A stretch of 64,000 bases of DNA from CAZLMG01 sp964560765 (GTDB lineage: Bacteria; Bdellovibrionota_B; Oligoflexia; Oligoflexales; CAZLMG01): contig CAZLMG010000018.1 of assembly GCA_964560765.1 (NCBI GenBank), positions 21,328 to 85,327 on the forward strand. The letters are read 5' to 3'. This document shows, one piece after another, positions 23,198-32,431 of the stretch. The notes beneath the pieces are model-generated. The model did not search any database. It was not told where the DNA came from and saw nothing but the letters and a program-made list of their open reading frames with translations. The stretch's first letter is position 1; each line of letters starts with the position of its first letter. The position numbers were made by a program, and so were the translations under genes.

Positions 23198-25225
23198 TCA
23201 TTCTGCCCGCAGGGCTTCGATGACAGCCAGGCGTTCGGCCTTGATTGCCGGTGCCAAGCCGCTCAAAACTCCGACGGCGACAATGGCTCCCATAGAGATA
23301 CTGATCGCCGTAGCGTCCAGGACAACCTCAAACTGTAAGTCGGGTATGAGCTGAGTGGCGACATACAACAACGCGGCACAGCCGGCGATGCCAACTAAGA
23401 TACCAATGATCCCCGCGCTGCCGCAGAGAACGAGAGACTCGAGCAGGATCTGCTGGCGCATGCTGCGATTGGTGGCGCCCAAAGCTTTGCGCAAGCCGAT
23501 TTCTTTCAAGCGGTCGGTGATGGAAACGAGCATCATATTCTGAATGCCGATGCCGCCAACTAACAAGGCCAAAAATGCGATACCAGCCAGCAACAGAGCA
23601 AAGATGTTGAGAAACCGCTTCATTTGCGCCACGAGGGTGGTATTGGAATCGACACGGAAATTGCCCGTGCCGTCATATTTAAGGTCAAAAAAGCCTTTGA
23701 TGCGATTGCCAAGTTGCTCAATATCTGAGCCCGACTCAACCGACAGAGTGACCGATTGAATCCGCCCAGACCAGACGTTGCTGTAGGCCTGCAGGTAAGT
23801 GTATGGGAGCATGATCTGTTTATCGGGCTGAAACCATTCGATAGCGCTCTTCTGCTGGGCCATGACCCCAATCACGCGGCACGGCATACTCGCTTGATTG
23901 TCTTTGCCGACGCTGATGATTTCGCCGAGCAGACTGCGGGTCGCCCCGAGTTGGTTCGGAATTTCGGCCCCAACAATACAGACACTGCTGCGCAATTCGA
24001 TGTGGTGCGGTGAGAAGAATGTTCCCTCACGCAACTGGGTATTGGAAATGGGAAAGTATTCGTGATTGACCCCAAGAACCATGACTCCGTCCTCGTAGGA
24101 ACGCCCACCGAATGTGACCTTTGAGTTCCAGCTGTTGATGATCGGCGAGATGAGTTCGATCTGCGGAAAGATCTCGCGCAGTGGCGCCACGTCTCTTTGC
24201 ACATCAAATGCATCAAATTGAATGGCGGTCACCTGATTGGCGCTTAGGTTCCAGTTGCGATTGCCGTGAATGACCAGGCGATTCACACCTAAAGACTCGT
24301 ACCCTTCCAGGATACGATCGCGGGTAAAATTGCCGAGGGTGAGCATCGAGACAACGGCGGCGACACCGATGACGACGCCCAGCATGGTGAGCAAAGATCG
24401 CATGCGATTGCGCAGCATATTTTCCAAAGCTAGGGGCATGAGCTGTAGCGAGGCAAACGGGCGAGCATGCGGCCGAGGAGCCTTCTTTGGCGACTGGCTA
24501 TCTGCCGGTGCCCCTTTCAGACTTGTCTCGCCATCATGTTCGAAAATCTTCCCGTCACGAACATACAGCTGCCGCGGAAAGCGGGCGGCCACCTCCCGGT
24601 CATGAGTGATGACGACGATCGTCTTGCCTTCATCTTGGAGGCCGGCAAGCAGATCCAAAACGGTGCGCGCATTGACACTGTCCAGGTTGCCAGTGGGCTC
24701 ATCCGCCAAGACGACATCCACGTCGTTCATGAGGGCACGCGCAATGGCGACGCGCTGCTGCTGTCCGCCAGAGAGTTGGCTAGGTGCCTGGTTGAGACAG
24801 TCGGTGAGTCCTACCTTTTCTGCCAGCAGTTTGGCACGGGCGGTGGCCATCGCCGAGGCAGGTTGCTCCGCTTCAATGGGATAGCGTGTCGGAAGCATGA
24901 TATTGCTCAGAACACTGGCCCGTTGCAGCAGATGAAACTGTTGAAAAATAAAGCCAATATTTCGATTGCGGAATAGACTCAGCTGCAGATCGTCCAAAGC
25001 CAGAATGTTTTGCTGGCGAAAAAAAATCTCACCATGATCCGGACGTAGCATGCAGCCCAGCATGTAAAACAGAGTCGATTTCCCCGAGCCGGACGGTCCC
25101 AGAATGGCGACGGATTCACCCTGACGAATCGAGAAGCTCACTTGATCAAAGATCGTGCGGTGCGCTTGCCCTTGGCCATAGGCAAAAGACAAATTGCGGA
25201 CTTCAAATATGTTTGGCTTTGTCAT
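23198..25225 (-). CDS. macB: MacB-like efflux transporter, ATPase fused to permease
   Basis: 675 residues. The N-terminal ABC ATPase has Walker A GPSGSGKST, signature LSGGQQQRVAIARAL and Walker B VDVVLADEPTGNLDS. After a linker the membrane part has the MacB layout: one helix (SLLTMLGVVIGVAAVVSMLT), a large periplasmic domain, then three helices at the C-terminus. The protein powers extrusion of macrolides, peptides or lipoprotein-type substrates from the periplasm with the partner proteins encoded just upstream. It is third in the order TolC-like, MacA-like, MacB-like; the gap to the macA-like gene is 24 bases. Confidence 0.92.
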   Translation of the reverse strand: MTKPNIFEVRNLSFAYGQGQAHRTIFDQVSFSIRQGESVAILGPSGSGKSTLFYMLGCMLRPDHGEIFFRQQNILALDDLQLSLFRNRNIGFIFQQFHLLQRASVLSNIMLPTRYPIEAEQPASAMATARAKLLAEKVGLTDCLNQAPSQLSGGQQQRVAIARALMNDVDVVLADEPTGNLDSVNARTVLDLLAGLQDEGKTIVVITHDREVAARFPRQLYVRDGKIFEHDGETSLKGAPADSQSPKKAPRPHARPFASLQLMPLALENMLRNRMRSLLTMLGVVIGVAAVVSMLTLGNFTRDRILEGYESLGVNRLVIHGNRNWNLSANQVTAIQFDAFDVQRDVAPLREIFPQIELISPIINSWNSKVTFGGRSYEDGVMVLGVNHEYFPISNTQLREGTFFSPHHIELRSSVCIVGAEIPNQLGATRSLLGEIISVGKDNQASMPCRVIGVMAQQKSAIEWFQPDKQIMLPYTYLQAYSNVWSGRIQSVTLSVESGSDIEQLGNRIKGFFDLKYDGTGNFRVDSNTTLVAQMKRFLNIFALLLAGIAFLALLVGGIGIQNMMLVSITDRLKEIGLRKALGATNRSMRQQILLESLVLCGSAGIIGILVGIAGCAALLYVATQLIPDLQFEVVLDATAISISMGAIVAVGVLSGLAPAIKAERLAVIEALRAE

Positions 25226-25249
25226 GCGCCACGATCTTTCTTGTGAATT

Positions 25250-26146
25250 TTAGCGTCTTCGGTTGGGGCGACCGCTGCTGACCGGTTTGGCCGATGACAA
25301 AAAATCCACTTGCCGCACGCGCTCACCTTCGTTGACACCGCTACGAATTTCAAAGGCATCAGCGCTGCGCATGCCGATAGTCACATTCTGACGCGCACCG
25401 TCGGCGCGAATCACATAGTATTTGTCGCCCTCTCTGCCCACATAATCGTGGCGTAAGGACAAGACCTGTTGAGCTTCGGCGGTAATGATATCGATGGTGG
25501 CGCTCATCCCGGGCTTGAGCTCCTCGTCGGGATTTAACACTTCAATTCGAATCGGGAACTCCACCCTTGATCGATCCCAGCGATCCTGAGATTTGGCAGC
25601 TTGGAACAGCTGGATGATCTTGCCGGAATAGGTCTTGTCGGGCAGTGATGAGGCTTTGACGATAGCCTTTTGTTGTAGTCTGAGCTTAGGGAAATCTAGT
25701 TCGGGGGTATCGCTATCGACAAATAATTTGCTGGTGTCGTCAATGCGAACAATTGCAGCATCGGCACCTGACTTTACCACGTCAGCACCTTCTGATTTCA
25801 AAATCTGCACCACGCGGCCGGTTAGAGGTGCCCGTAGGGGAAAGACTTCTTCGCCGCGCCCATCCGGTGTCTGGCTGATGCTAACAATAGGCTGCCCTTG
25901 TTTCACTTGATCGCCGACTTTGACAAAAATCTTTTGCACGTAGCCGTCATAGGGTGCGGCTAGAGTTGCGGTTCGAGCTGGGACGATCAGACCCGACAGG
26001 GTGACGCGCTGAATGATATCCGTCCTGGCGACAGTGCCCGCTGGCGAAAGATCGTTGGCCGCCGGGTCTTGCGGGCGCATGACATACCAGGTACCGGCGG
26101 CTAAGAGGGCCAGAAGTGCCATGTACTTATTAAAGATCCAGCGCAC
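25250..26146 (-). CDS. macA: MacA-like periplasmic adaptor (membrane fusion protein)
   Basis: 298 residues, shorter than typical MacA (about 370) because the helical hairpin is nearly absent. An N-terminal anchor helix (MALLALLAAGTWYVM) is followed by a lipoyl-type domain (ATLAAPYDGYVQKIFVKVGDQVKQGQ and PLTGRVVQILKSEGADV) and beta-barrel and membrane-proximal domains (ELKPGMSATIDIITAEA). It links the MacB-like pump to the TolC-like channel. Its start overlaps the end of the tolC-like gene by 17 bases. Confidence 0.88.
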   Translation of the reverse strand: MRWIFNKYMALLALLAAGTWYVMRPQDPAANDLSPAGTVARTDIIQRVTLSGLIVPARTATLAAPYDGYVQKIFVKVGDQVKQGQPIVSISQTPDGRGEEVFPLRAPLTGRVVQILKSEGADVVKSGADAAIVRIDDTSKLFVDSDTPELDFPKLRLQQKAIVKASSLPDKTYSGKIIQLFQAAKSQDRWDRSRVEFPIRIEVLNPDEELKPGMSATIDIITAEAQQVLSLRHDYVGREGDKYYVIRADGARQNVTIGMRSADAFEIRSGVNEGERVRQVDFLSSAKPVSSGRPNRRR

Positions 26147-27443
26147 TGAGGTTTCCTCCGTAATAGTGGTGGCGCGCTATCTGGGTGAGATAGGAAAACG
26201 CCGTGCTGTAGTAGCCGCGCTGGGACGAGCTGAGGTTCTGCAAACCTTGCACCAGTTCCAGGTAGCTCACGCGTCCCTGCTTGAACTCCGACTCCAGCAA
26301 TTTGTAGCTTTCTTCTTCCAGGGCAAGAAGTTCGGCGGCTAATCCCAGATTTTTCTTGCCGAGTTCAAGCTCGCGCTGGAGAGTCCGCAAATTCTGCGTC
26401 AAAGTACGGAGGCGTTCCAGATGGTTGAGCTGGGCCGCGGCTCGGCTGCTGGCGGCGATGGAGACATCGCGACGGCGCCGTCCGAAGTCCAAGATGTTGT
26501 AGTCGAAGGCGATGGTTATATCCCAGGATGCACGGTCGTTAGCTGATATCCCGGTCCCCGTTCCTAGGTAGTTTTGGCTTCCATACTCGATGCCGGTGGC
26601 GACGCGAACTTCGGGGCCATAGGCTTTGCGGGCTAGATCAACTTCAAATGCATTTGCTTCATCCTCGAGCTGAATGATCTTAGCCTCACGCGTCGCCGAG
26701 CTGCTCATGGCTTGCGGCGGCAACGGCGGCAGTGTCGCCTTGCGTGGATCTAGGATAGCCACTCGCACCTTGTCGACTTCGCCCTCTTCGCCGATGAGCA
26801 AGGCTAACTTACTAAGGGCAAGATGCCGTTGCTTCTCCAGCTGGGCATTGTCGATGGCAGTTCGCTGTACCTCGCCGCGAAAGCGCAGGAAGTCCTTGCG
26901 GGTGCGCAGCCCACTCCGATACTGGCTGGTCGCCAATTTGTATTGGGCGTCGAGCGTGGCCATTAAGCCACGATTTACCGCCAACAACTGCTCCGCCAAT
27001 GAGTAGTCAAAATAGGCATCCATCATGTCAAAGAGCGCGGCTTGGCGCGCTTCCTCGAAGTTAATTTGAGCCAAGAGTTGTTGCTTGTCGGCACTGGCGC
27101 GGCGGATCCACGCGACGCCGTTGTCATACAAAGTCTCGGATAGGGACAGGCTAAATTGGCTAATCCAGGGAGATTCGCTAGGCATCTCTTGACCCAGGGA
27201 TTTATCGCCGACCCCGTGTAGAGTCTTTAAGTCCAGCGAAGGCAAGAGCGGCGGCAGTGTATTCTCGTGTCGCCAGCGAGCGATCTGCGACTGATGCTCG
27301 GCCGCTTTTAATTTCAGTGAGTGTTGCACGGCTAGCGTCTTGAGCTCGCGCAGGGTCAACGTCTGCGCCACGGCGGAACTGGCGCCTACGAGCAGGGCCA
27401 ACGCAGGCAAACAAATTTTGGCAAGAAAATTCAACTTTTTCAT
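26130..27443 (-). CDS. TolC-like outer-membrane efflux channel
   Basis: 437 residues from ATG 27443 with a signal peptide ending SSAVAQ. The sequence is the duplicated helical arrangement of the outer membrane efflux protein family: LRELKTLAVQHSLKLKAAEH, long amphipathic helices and the strand segments that build the barrel (ISQFSLSLSETLYDNG, WDITIAFDYNILDFGRR). It provides the outer-membrane duct for the MacAB-like pump encoded directly downstream and is the first gene of that operon. Confidence 0.88.
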   Translation of the reverse strand: MKKLNFLAKICLPALALLVGASSAVAQTLTLRELKTLAVQHSLKLKAAEHQSQIARWRHENTLPPLLPSLDLKTLHGVGDKSLGQEMPSESPWISQFSLSLSETLYDNGVAWIRRASADKQQLLAQINFEEARQAALFDMMDAYFDYSLAEQLLAVNRGLMATLDAQYKLATSQYRSGLRTRKDFLRFRGEVQRTAIDNAQLEKQRHLALSKLALLIGEEGEVDKVRVAILDPRKATLPPLPPQAMSSSATREAKIIQLEDEANAFEVDLARKAYGPEVRVATGIEYGSQNYLGTGTGISANDRASWDITIAFDYNILDFGRRRRDVSIAASSRAAAQLNHLERLRTLTQNLRTLQRELELGKKNLGLAAELLALEEESYKLLESEFKQGRVSYLELVQGLQNLSSSQRGYYSTAFSYLTQIARHHYYGGNLSALDL

Positions 27444-27549
27444 CACAGTGATTGTGGCCAAAGCAAGATGAAGACTAGCAAAGAACAACCGGCGATGCGA
27501 GCGACGATCCGATTGGCTGGTTGCCGTCGGTGACAGAGGGGGGGAGGAG

Positions 27550-27578
27550 CCAGAGGAGCGCGGCTCGCACTCCTCTGG
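27550..27578 (-). terminator. Hairpin after the clpB-like gene
   Basis: Arms CCAGAGGAG (27550-27558) and CTCCTCTGG (27570-27578) form a perfect 9-base stem with an 11-base loop, just downstream of the leftward AAA+ gene. It is followed by a C-rich, not U-rich, tract, so termination may be Rho-assisted. It separates that gene from the tolC-like gene. Confidence 0.5.
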
Positions 27579-27587
27579 ACCAGCGGG

Positions 27588-29954
27588 TTACACGGGGGAA
27601 AACTGAACCTGGTCATTGGCGCCCAGGGTCGCGCGCCACGTGCCATGGGGGAGGTCCTCCTTCAGGAGATGATGCGACAATGGGCGCGTCACGCTCTTAG
27701 CAAAGAGTGATTTAAGCGGGCGTGCGCCGTAGCGGGCGTCAAAACCACGCTGACTGAGCAAGGCAACGAGCGGCGTATCCAACTCGATCGTCAAGTGTTT
27801 CGCATCGAGTCGTTCGTTGAGCTGGCTCAATTCGCGCTGGATCAAGCGTTCCATGATTTCACGGTCCAAGGCGCGATAGGTTAGCATGGCATCGATTCGC
27901 CCCAGCACCTCAGGCTTGAACTCGCTCTCCGGGTGCTTGCTGTTTGAGGTCATGATGACGATGGCATTGCGAAAGCTTACCGTGCGCCCCTTGTTGTCAG
28001 TCAAGCGTCCGTCGTCGAGTATTTGTAACAAGATATCGGCAAAGTCTGGGTGCGCTTTTTCGATTTCATCGAGAAGTACCACCGCGTACGGTTTGCGCCG
28101 CAGGGCTTCCGTCAAAATGCCGCCTTCCTCATAGCCAACATAGCCAGCCGGCGCACCGATGAGCTTGGCGACAGCGTGTTTTTCACTATATTCCGTCATA
28201 TCCAATCGAATGAGGTTGTCCTCTGATCCGAACAAAAAAGAGGTCAGCGCTTTGGCCGTCTCGGTCTTGCCCACGCCGCTCGGGCCGAGCAGCAGGAAGG
28301 ATCCGAGGGGCCGACTGGGATCCGTCAAGCCCGCATGCGCCGCGACCAATGTCTCCGCAATCTCATGCACAGCTTCGTCCTGCCCAAACACGCGCGACTT
28401 CAAAAAGTCCTCCAAGCCAAGGATATTCTCTTGCTTTGACTTCAGGATCTTCTCGACTGGAATCCCTGTCTGCCGCGAGATAACTTTGGCGATATCTTTC
28501 TTCGTCAGTCGCCAGGTGCTAGCACACTCTTGAAGTTGTGCCTCGACTTCCGGCAAGAGCGAGTACTTGATTTTCGACGCTTCCTCGTAGTTTTGGGTGT
28601 TCTGCGCTTGCTCTAGGTCAAAGCGCAGACGATCGCGTCGATTTTTCAGTTCTGAAACCCGGCGCAAGCCCATGACTTCTGTTTCCCATGCTGACCGCTC
28701 GATCTGGTACTGGCTTTCCAGGGTAGCAATCTCCTCGGCAAGCTCGGGTTTGCTCTTCTCAGACCTTGCAAAAATCTTCTTCGAGCGAATTTCCGACTCG
28801 AGCTCGACGAGATGTGCAGGCATCGCTTCCGCACTTAGCTTCAGTGCTGCCGAGGCTTCATCGATCAGGTCGATGGCTTTGTCTGGCAGATTCTTGTCTG
28901 GAATGTACTGTTTCGATAGAAACACCGAACTAAAAATCGCGTCATCCGAGATTTCGATTCCATGATGGATTTCAAATTTCTCCTTCAGGCCCATCATAAT
29001 CTCGACTGCGTCCTCTTCACTGGGCTCTTGAATGGGCACGGCGCGGAATCGGCGATCGAGGGCGCTGTCCGCCAAGATGTAGCGCCGATACTCGTCATGT
29101 GTGGTCGCACCGATGCAGTGCAACTCGCCGCGAGCAAGTGCTGGCTTCAGCAAGTTCGCCGCATCCATGGCACCGTCTGTGCGCCCCGCGCCCACCAGTT
29201 GATGAATTTCGTCGATAAAGAGCACGATTTGTCCGGCGCTTTCCTTGACGAAAGCCACCAGTTGCTGCATGCGCTCTTCAAACTCACCGCGATACTTGGT
29301 TCCCGCCATGAGGGCACCCATATCGAGGGAGTAAACGGTTTTGTCTTTCAGGGCATCAGGCACTTTACCTTTGACAATGAGGTCCGCCAATCCTTCGACT
29401 ACAGCGGTTTTGCCGACACCGGCCTCGCCCACTAATACCGGATTGTTCTTGCCACGGCGCCCAAGAATCTCCATGACCGCTCGAATCTCTCGCGACCGGC
29501 CGATCACCGGATCGAGCTTACCTTTGCCAGCCAATTCGTTCAGATTCGTCAAAAATTTCGGAACCTCGGGCGCATCACCCTGGTCAAAGATACTGGGATC
29601 AAGATCGAGATCGGAAAAATAGTCTTTCAAGTAAGCTAAGAGATCGGCTTCACCCACCTCCTGTCGCCCATTCTGGATAGCGCGGGCCGAGGCCTTGGTA
29701 ATCCATTGTGATAACGTCGCCGACGCCCGTAGATCTTCTGGGCGAAACGTCTTTTTATCGAAACTTGGCAGCTTCTCTAGTTGATCTTTGAGCGTGCGTC
29801 TCGCACCCGCCAAACTTTTGGCCGCCGTTGCACGGGGGTTATTGACGATCCCCCAGAGCAAGTGCGCGGGCTCAAGCTGGGTGTGACGCCGCTGCAGCGC
29901 CTCCGTCTGGGCGATATCAAGAGACCCTGCAATGATTGGATCATATTGACTCAT
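27588..29954 (-). CDS. ClpB/ClpC-type AAA+ disaggregase
   Basis: 788 residues from ATG 29954, which has a GGAGGAGG site about 8 bases upstream. It has a Clp N-domain (two QRRHTQLEPAHLLWGI-type repeats), a first AAA+ domain with GEAGVGKTAV, a coiled-coil middle domain of about 100 residues (QAQNTQNYEEASKIKYSLLP), and a second AAA+ domain with GPSGVGKTETAKAL and VVLLDEIEKAHPDF. No ClpP-docking IGF loop is visible, so it probably refolds aggregated proteins with DnaK rather than feeding a protease. It is shorter than ClpB (about 860) and diverged, so a second, specialised family member is possible. A heat-shock-type promoter lies upstream. Confidence 0.88.
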   Translation of the reverse strand: MSQYDPIIAGSLDIAQTEALQRRHTQLEPAHLLWGIVNNPRATAAKSLAGARRTLKDQLEKLPSFDKKTFRPEDLRASATLSQWITKASARAIQNGRQEVGEADLLAYLKDYFSDLDLDPSIFDQGDAPEVPKFLTNLNELAGKGKLDPVIGRSREIRAVMEILGRRGKNNPVLVGEAGVGKTAVVEGLADLIVKGKVPDALKDKTVYSLDMGALMAGTKYRGEFEERMQQLVAFVKESAGQIVLFIDEIHQLVGAGRTDGAMDAANLLKPALARGELHCIGATTHDEYRRYILADSALDRRFRAVPIQEPSEEDAVEIMMGLKEKFEIHHGIEISDDAIFSSVFLSKQYIPDKNLPDKAIDLIDEASAALKLSAEAMPAHLVELESEIRSKKIFARSEKSKPELAEEIATLESQYQIERSAWETEVMGLRRVSELKNRRDRLRFDLEQAQNTQNYEEASKIKYSLLPEVEAQLQECASTWRLTKKDIAKVISRQTGIPVEKILKSKQENILGLEDFLKSRVFGQDEAVHEIAETLVAAHAGLTDPSRPLGSFLLLGPSGVGKTETAKALTSFLFGSEDNLIRLDMTEYSEKHAVAKLIGAPAGYVGYEEGGILTEALRRKPYAVVLLDEIEKAHPDFADILLQILDDGRLTDNKGRTVSFRNAIVIMTSNSKHPESEFKPEVLGRIDAMLTYRALDREIMERLIQRELSQLNERLDAKHLTIELDTPLVALLSQRGFDARYGARPLKSLFAKSVTRPLSHHLLKEDLPHGTWRATLGANDQVQFSPV

Positions 29955-29981
29955 ACTCCGTACCTCCTCCGTTCTAAACAA

Positions 29982-30009
29982 ACATGAGGCGGATTCAGAT
30001 GTCGTCAAG
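29982..30009 (-). promoter_or_regulatory. Heat-shock (sigma-32-like) promoter candidate for the clpB-like gene
   Basis: Read leftward, CTTGAC (30004-30009) and CCTCATGT (29982-29989) are separated by 14 bases. The E. coli sigma-32 consensus is CTTGAA-N13-17-CCCCATNT, so each half has one mismatch. Placement gives a leader of about 20 bases before the ribosome binding site. Confidence 0.4.
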
Positions 30010-30027
30010 AGCCGGGCAGAAAAATGA

Positions 30028-30846
30028 TCATTCTGAGAGAACTGAACCCGTAAAATAGACGGGGAAGTGGTCTGAACTCTGAATGTCGGTAAGTACCCGG
30101 CACTCATTGACTTTTATCCTGCGAACGAACACTTGATCCAGGTTGTTGTACCAGGCGCGAGGGTCTTGTGGAATTTCTGCCATCTCAAAGCCATATGAGG
30201 ACAGTACCTGCGTGACCATCTGTAAGTAGGCGGGGGTAAAGGTGTTAAAGTCGCCCGCTAGAATCGCTGGGCCATCGTGCAGGGGAAGCTCGGCAATGAC
30301 ATGGTGTAACTCTTCTACGGCGCGGCGTGCACTGCGCACCAAGGTGGCGTGAATATTGATGACCAACAGTGGCTTCGCATGTCCCTGCAGCGGGTATTGG
30401 GTGACCAGAGCGACTTTCGGCGTCCTGAATATGGGTTCGGGATACTTGCAGACGATGCGCTGTGGCGGGGCCGTGACATCGGTGCGCGCTGCCGAAAGCA
30501 CGCCGTCCCGAACGCGATCCTGGCGCATATACGACGCCGCGTGCAACATGCGAAATCCCGGTTCGACAAAGGCGCGCAGAGAGCGCTGCGACAGCAAAGC
30601 CTCCTGCAATAACACCAGATCACTGGTGTAGCACAGCTTGCGAAAATCGTGATGAAAGAGGTGGCCGCCAGCCCCTTTGCAAATGTTCCATACGGCAACG
30701 CGCAAGGAATTAGGGTCGAGGGCAGGGAGGCTTTGGCGACCCGCAAACCAAAATGGATCGCCATCCACACTCATCACCTTCCAGGCTTTGCGCAAACTGG
30801 ACAGCAGTTCGCCGTAAGGACGTTTTGGGCCGTGGAGTTTTGCCAA
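30028..30846 (-). CDS. Endonuclease/exonuclease/phosphatase (EEP) family hydrolase
   Basis: 272 residues; the start is a TTG at 30846. EEP motifs are visible in order: RVAVWNICKG, DLVLLQEALL (metal-binding Glu), LLVINIHAT, AILAGDFNTF (catalytic GDFN) and IQSSDHFPVYF (catalytic SDHFP). Family members cleave DNA, RNA, inositol phosphates or lipids, and the substrate cannot be told from sequence. It lies 16 bases after the cardiolipin synthase gene, so a role in phospholipid metabolism is possible, as in other EEP proteins encoded beside phospholipase-D enzymes. No signal peptide. Confidence 0.85.
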   Translation of the reverse strand: MAKLHGPKRPYGELLSSLRKAWKVMSVDGDPFWFAGRQSLPALDPNSLRVAVWNICKGAGGHLFHHDFRKLCYTSDLVLLQEALLSQRSLRAFVEPGFRMLHAASYMRQDRVRDGVLSAARTDVTAPPQRIVCKYPEPIFRTPKVALVTQYPLQGHAKPLLVINIHATLVRSARRAVEELHHVIAELPLHDGPAILAGDFNTFTPAYLQMVTQVLSSYGFEMAEIPQDPRAWYNNLDQVFVRRIKVNECRVLTDIQSSDHFPVYFTGSVLSE

Positions 30847-30862
30847 GTCGATTCCACTTTCT

Positions 30863-32311
30863 CTATAAAATAGGGGCTAGCAACATCGCTAGGCCGGTTC
30901 GCAATTGCAGCCAAATACTGGTTGTCTGCCCTTTGCGTGCCGCCAATTGAGAGCATTGAAAATCCGCTTCCAGCACTTGCGTCATCTGTCGGTTGAACTC
31001 CCGGTCATGGACCAAAAGGCTGGCTTCGAAATTGAGAAAGATGGTCCGATTATCAAAGTTGGCGCTTCCTACCATGGTCAGAGAGTCATCGACTACAATT
31101 ACCTTTTGGTGCATGAAACCCGGTGTATAAAAGTAAACACTGCAACCTTGCGAAGCCAAGTATTCTCCGTAGGCGGTTGACACCCAGTGCACGACGCGGC
31201 TGTCGCCCTGAGCTGGCATCAGGATACGAACATCCAGCCCCTCCCGCATGCGCACCTCAAGCAGCCTGAGGGTCGAAGGATCGGGAATAAAATAGGGTGA
31301 TGCGATCCAAAGACGGCGTTTCGCGCTCTTGATGATATTCAGAAACAAATAGAGTCCCAGGTAATCCTCGTCGGTCGGGCCGGTGGCGATGATCTGCACA
31401 ATTTGGCTGGCGTTTGCTGCAGACGATGGGCTTTGGTGGGCTTGTGCCTCGATGGCCTGCGTGGGACTCAAGCGAATTTTTTTGCGCGCAGAAAAATACC
31501 AATCTTCAAGAAAGACCTGTTCCAAGTGCTGGACGGCTGGACCGGTAATCGCTACCTGAGTGTCGCGCCAAGGGCGACCTGGACCACCATCGTGATACTC
31601 GTTACCTATATTGAGGCCGCCCAAAAATCCCTGTCGGCCATCGACCACGACGAGTTTGCGGTGGTTGCGGAAATTTAGTCGAAAGGCACGGTTCAGCGAG
31701 GTGAGGGGTTGAAAGCGAGAAACGCGGATGCCAGCGCGCCGCATGTCCCAAACAAACTTGCGTGGCAACCAGAATGACCCGACATCGTCGTACAAAACAT
31801 AGACTTTGACCCCTTGCTGTACCTTATCGAGCAACAGTTTTTTGAATTGCTGCCCCAACTTGTCCGATTTGAAAATATAATATTGGACAAGAACATAGTT
31901 CTCGGCGTTTTCGATGGCTGCGAACATAGCCGCAAAGGCTTTTACACCTTCGACATGTAAGTCGACGTGGCCACGACAAGGCTCAAACAGAGATCCATAA
32001 CGTGAAAAGATCTTGTCGAACGACGTCAGATGCTCAGGGTCTTGCCAGGGCTCGGGAGATGAGGCGTTCGTTAAGCGTGCCTGAGCCGTTTGGTGTAGGC
32101 GGTACCGCGCAACTTGCTTGCGCTTGGTGTACCCCCGGATTCGGTTTTTCCCCAACAGGAAATAGGCAGGAACGCCAATAACGGGGATCAGAAGATTGGC
32201 CAAGATCCAGGAAAGCTTGGATGAGGCGCTCTGCCGCAGCAACAAGATCTCGCCGCAGTTATACAGCGCGATTAGGTACAGGAGAGCAGTGGCAATGTAC
32301 ACAGGATCCAC
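30863..32311 (-). CDS. cls: Cardiolipin synthase (phospholipase D family)
   Basis: 482 residues from GTG 32309-32311. Two N-terminal membrane helices (YIATALLYLIALYNCG, ILANLLIPVIGVPAYFLLG) are followed by two phospholipase D domains with HRKLVVVDGRQGFLGG (His217) and HQKVIVVDDSLTMVGSANFD. This layout and length are those of bacterial ClsA, which joins two phosphatidylglycerols into cardiolipin at the inner membrane. The gene is first in a two-gene unit with the EEP hydrolase. Confidence 0.92.
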   Translation of the reverse strand: MDPVYIATALLYLIALYNCGEILLLRQSASSKLSWILANLLIPVIGVPAYFLLGKNRIRGYTKRKQVARYRLHQTAQARLTNASSPEPWQDPEHLTSFDKIFSRYGSLFEPCRGHVDLHVEGVKAFAAMFAAIENAENYVLVQYYIFKSDKLGQQFKKLLLDKVQQGVKVYVLYDDVGSFWLPRKFVWDMRRAGIRVSRFQPLTSLNRAFRLNFRNHRKLVVVDGRQGFLGGLNIGNEYHDGGPGRPWRDTQVAITGPAVQHLEQVFLEDWYFSARKKIRLSPTQAIEAQAHQSPSSAANASQIVQIIATGPTDEDYLGLYLFLNIIKSAKRRLWIASPYFIPDPSTLRLLEVRMREGLDVRILMPAQGDSRVVHWVSTAYGEYLASQGCSVYFYTPGFMHQKVIVVDDSLTMVGSANFDNRTIFLNFEASLLVHDREFNRQMTQVLEADFQCSQLAARKGQTTSIWLQLRTGLAMLLAPIL

Positions 32312-32395
32312 GTTCGCCTATCCATGACATGAAGTGGCCATCGCTAGACCGTTGGCAGGACATCATTTCATATTTCGTATTCGGCCGTCAGCCTC

Positions 32396-32401
32396 TATAA
32401 T
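32396..32401 (+). promoter_or_regulatory. -10 box for the cytochrome gene at 32432
   Basis: A perfect TATAAT lies 31 bases before the start codon, followed by an AAGGAG ribosome binding site. The -35 region is poor (TTTCGT at a 17-base spacing), so an activator may be needed. Confidence 0.45.
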
Positions 32402-32431
32402 CAGTGTCAGTATTTCTTAAGGAGCGGGACA

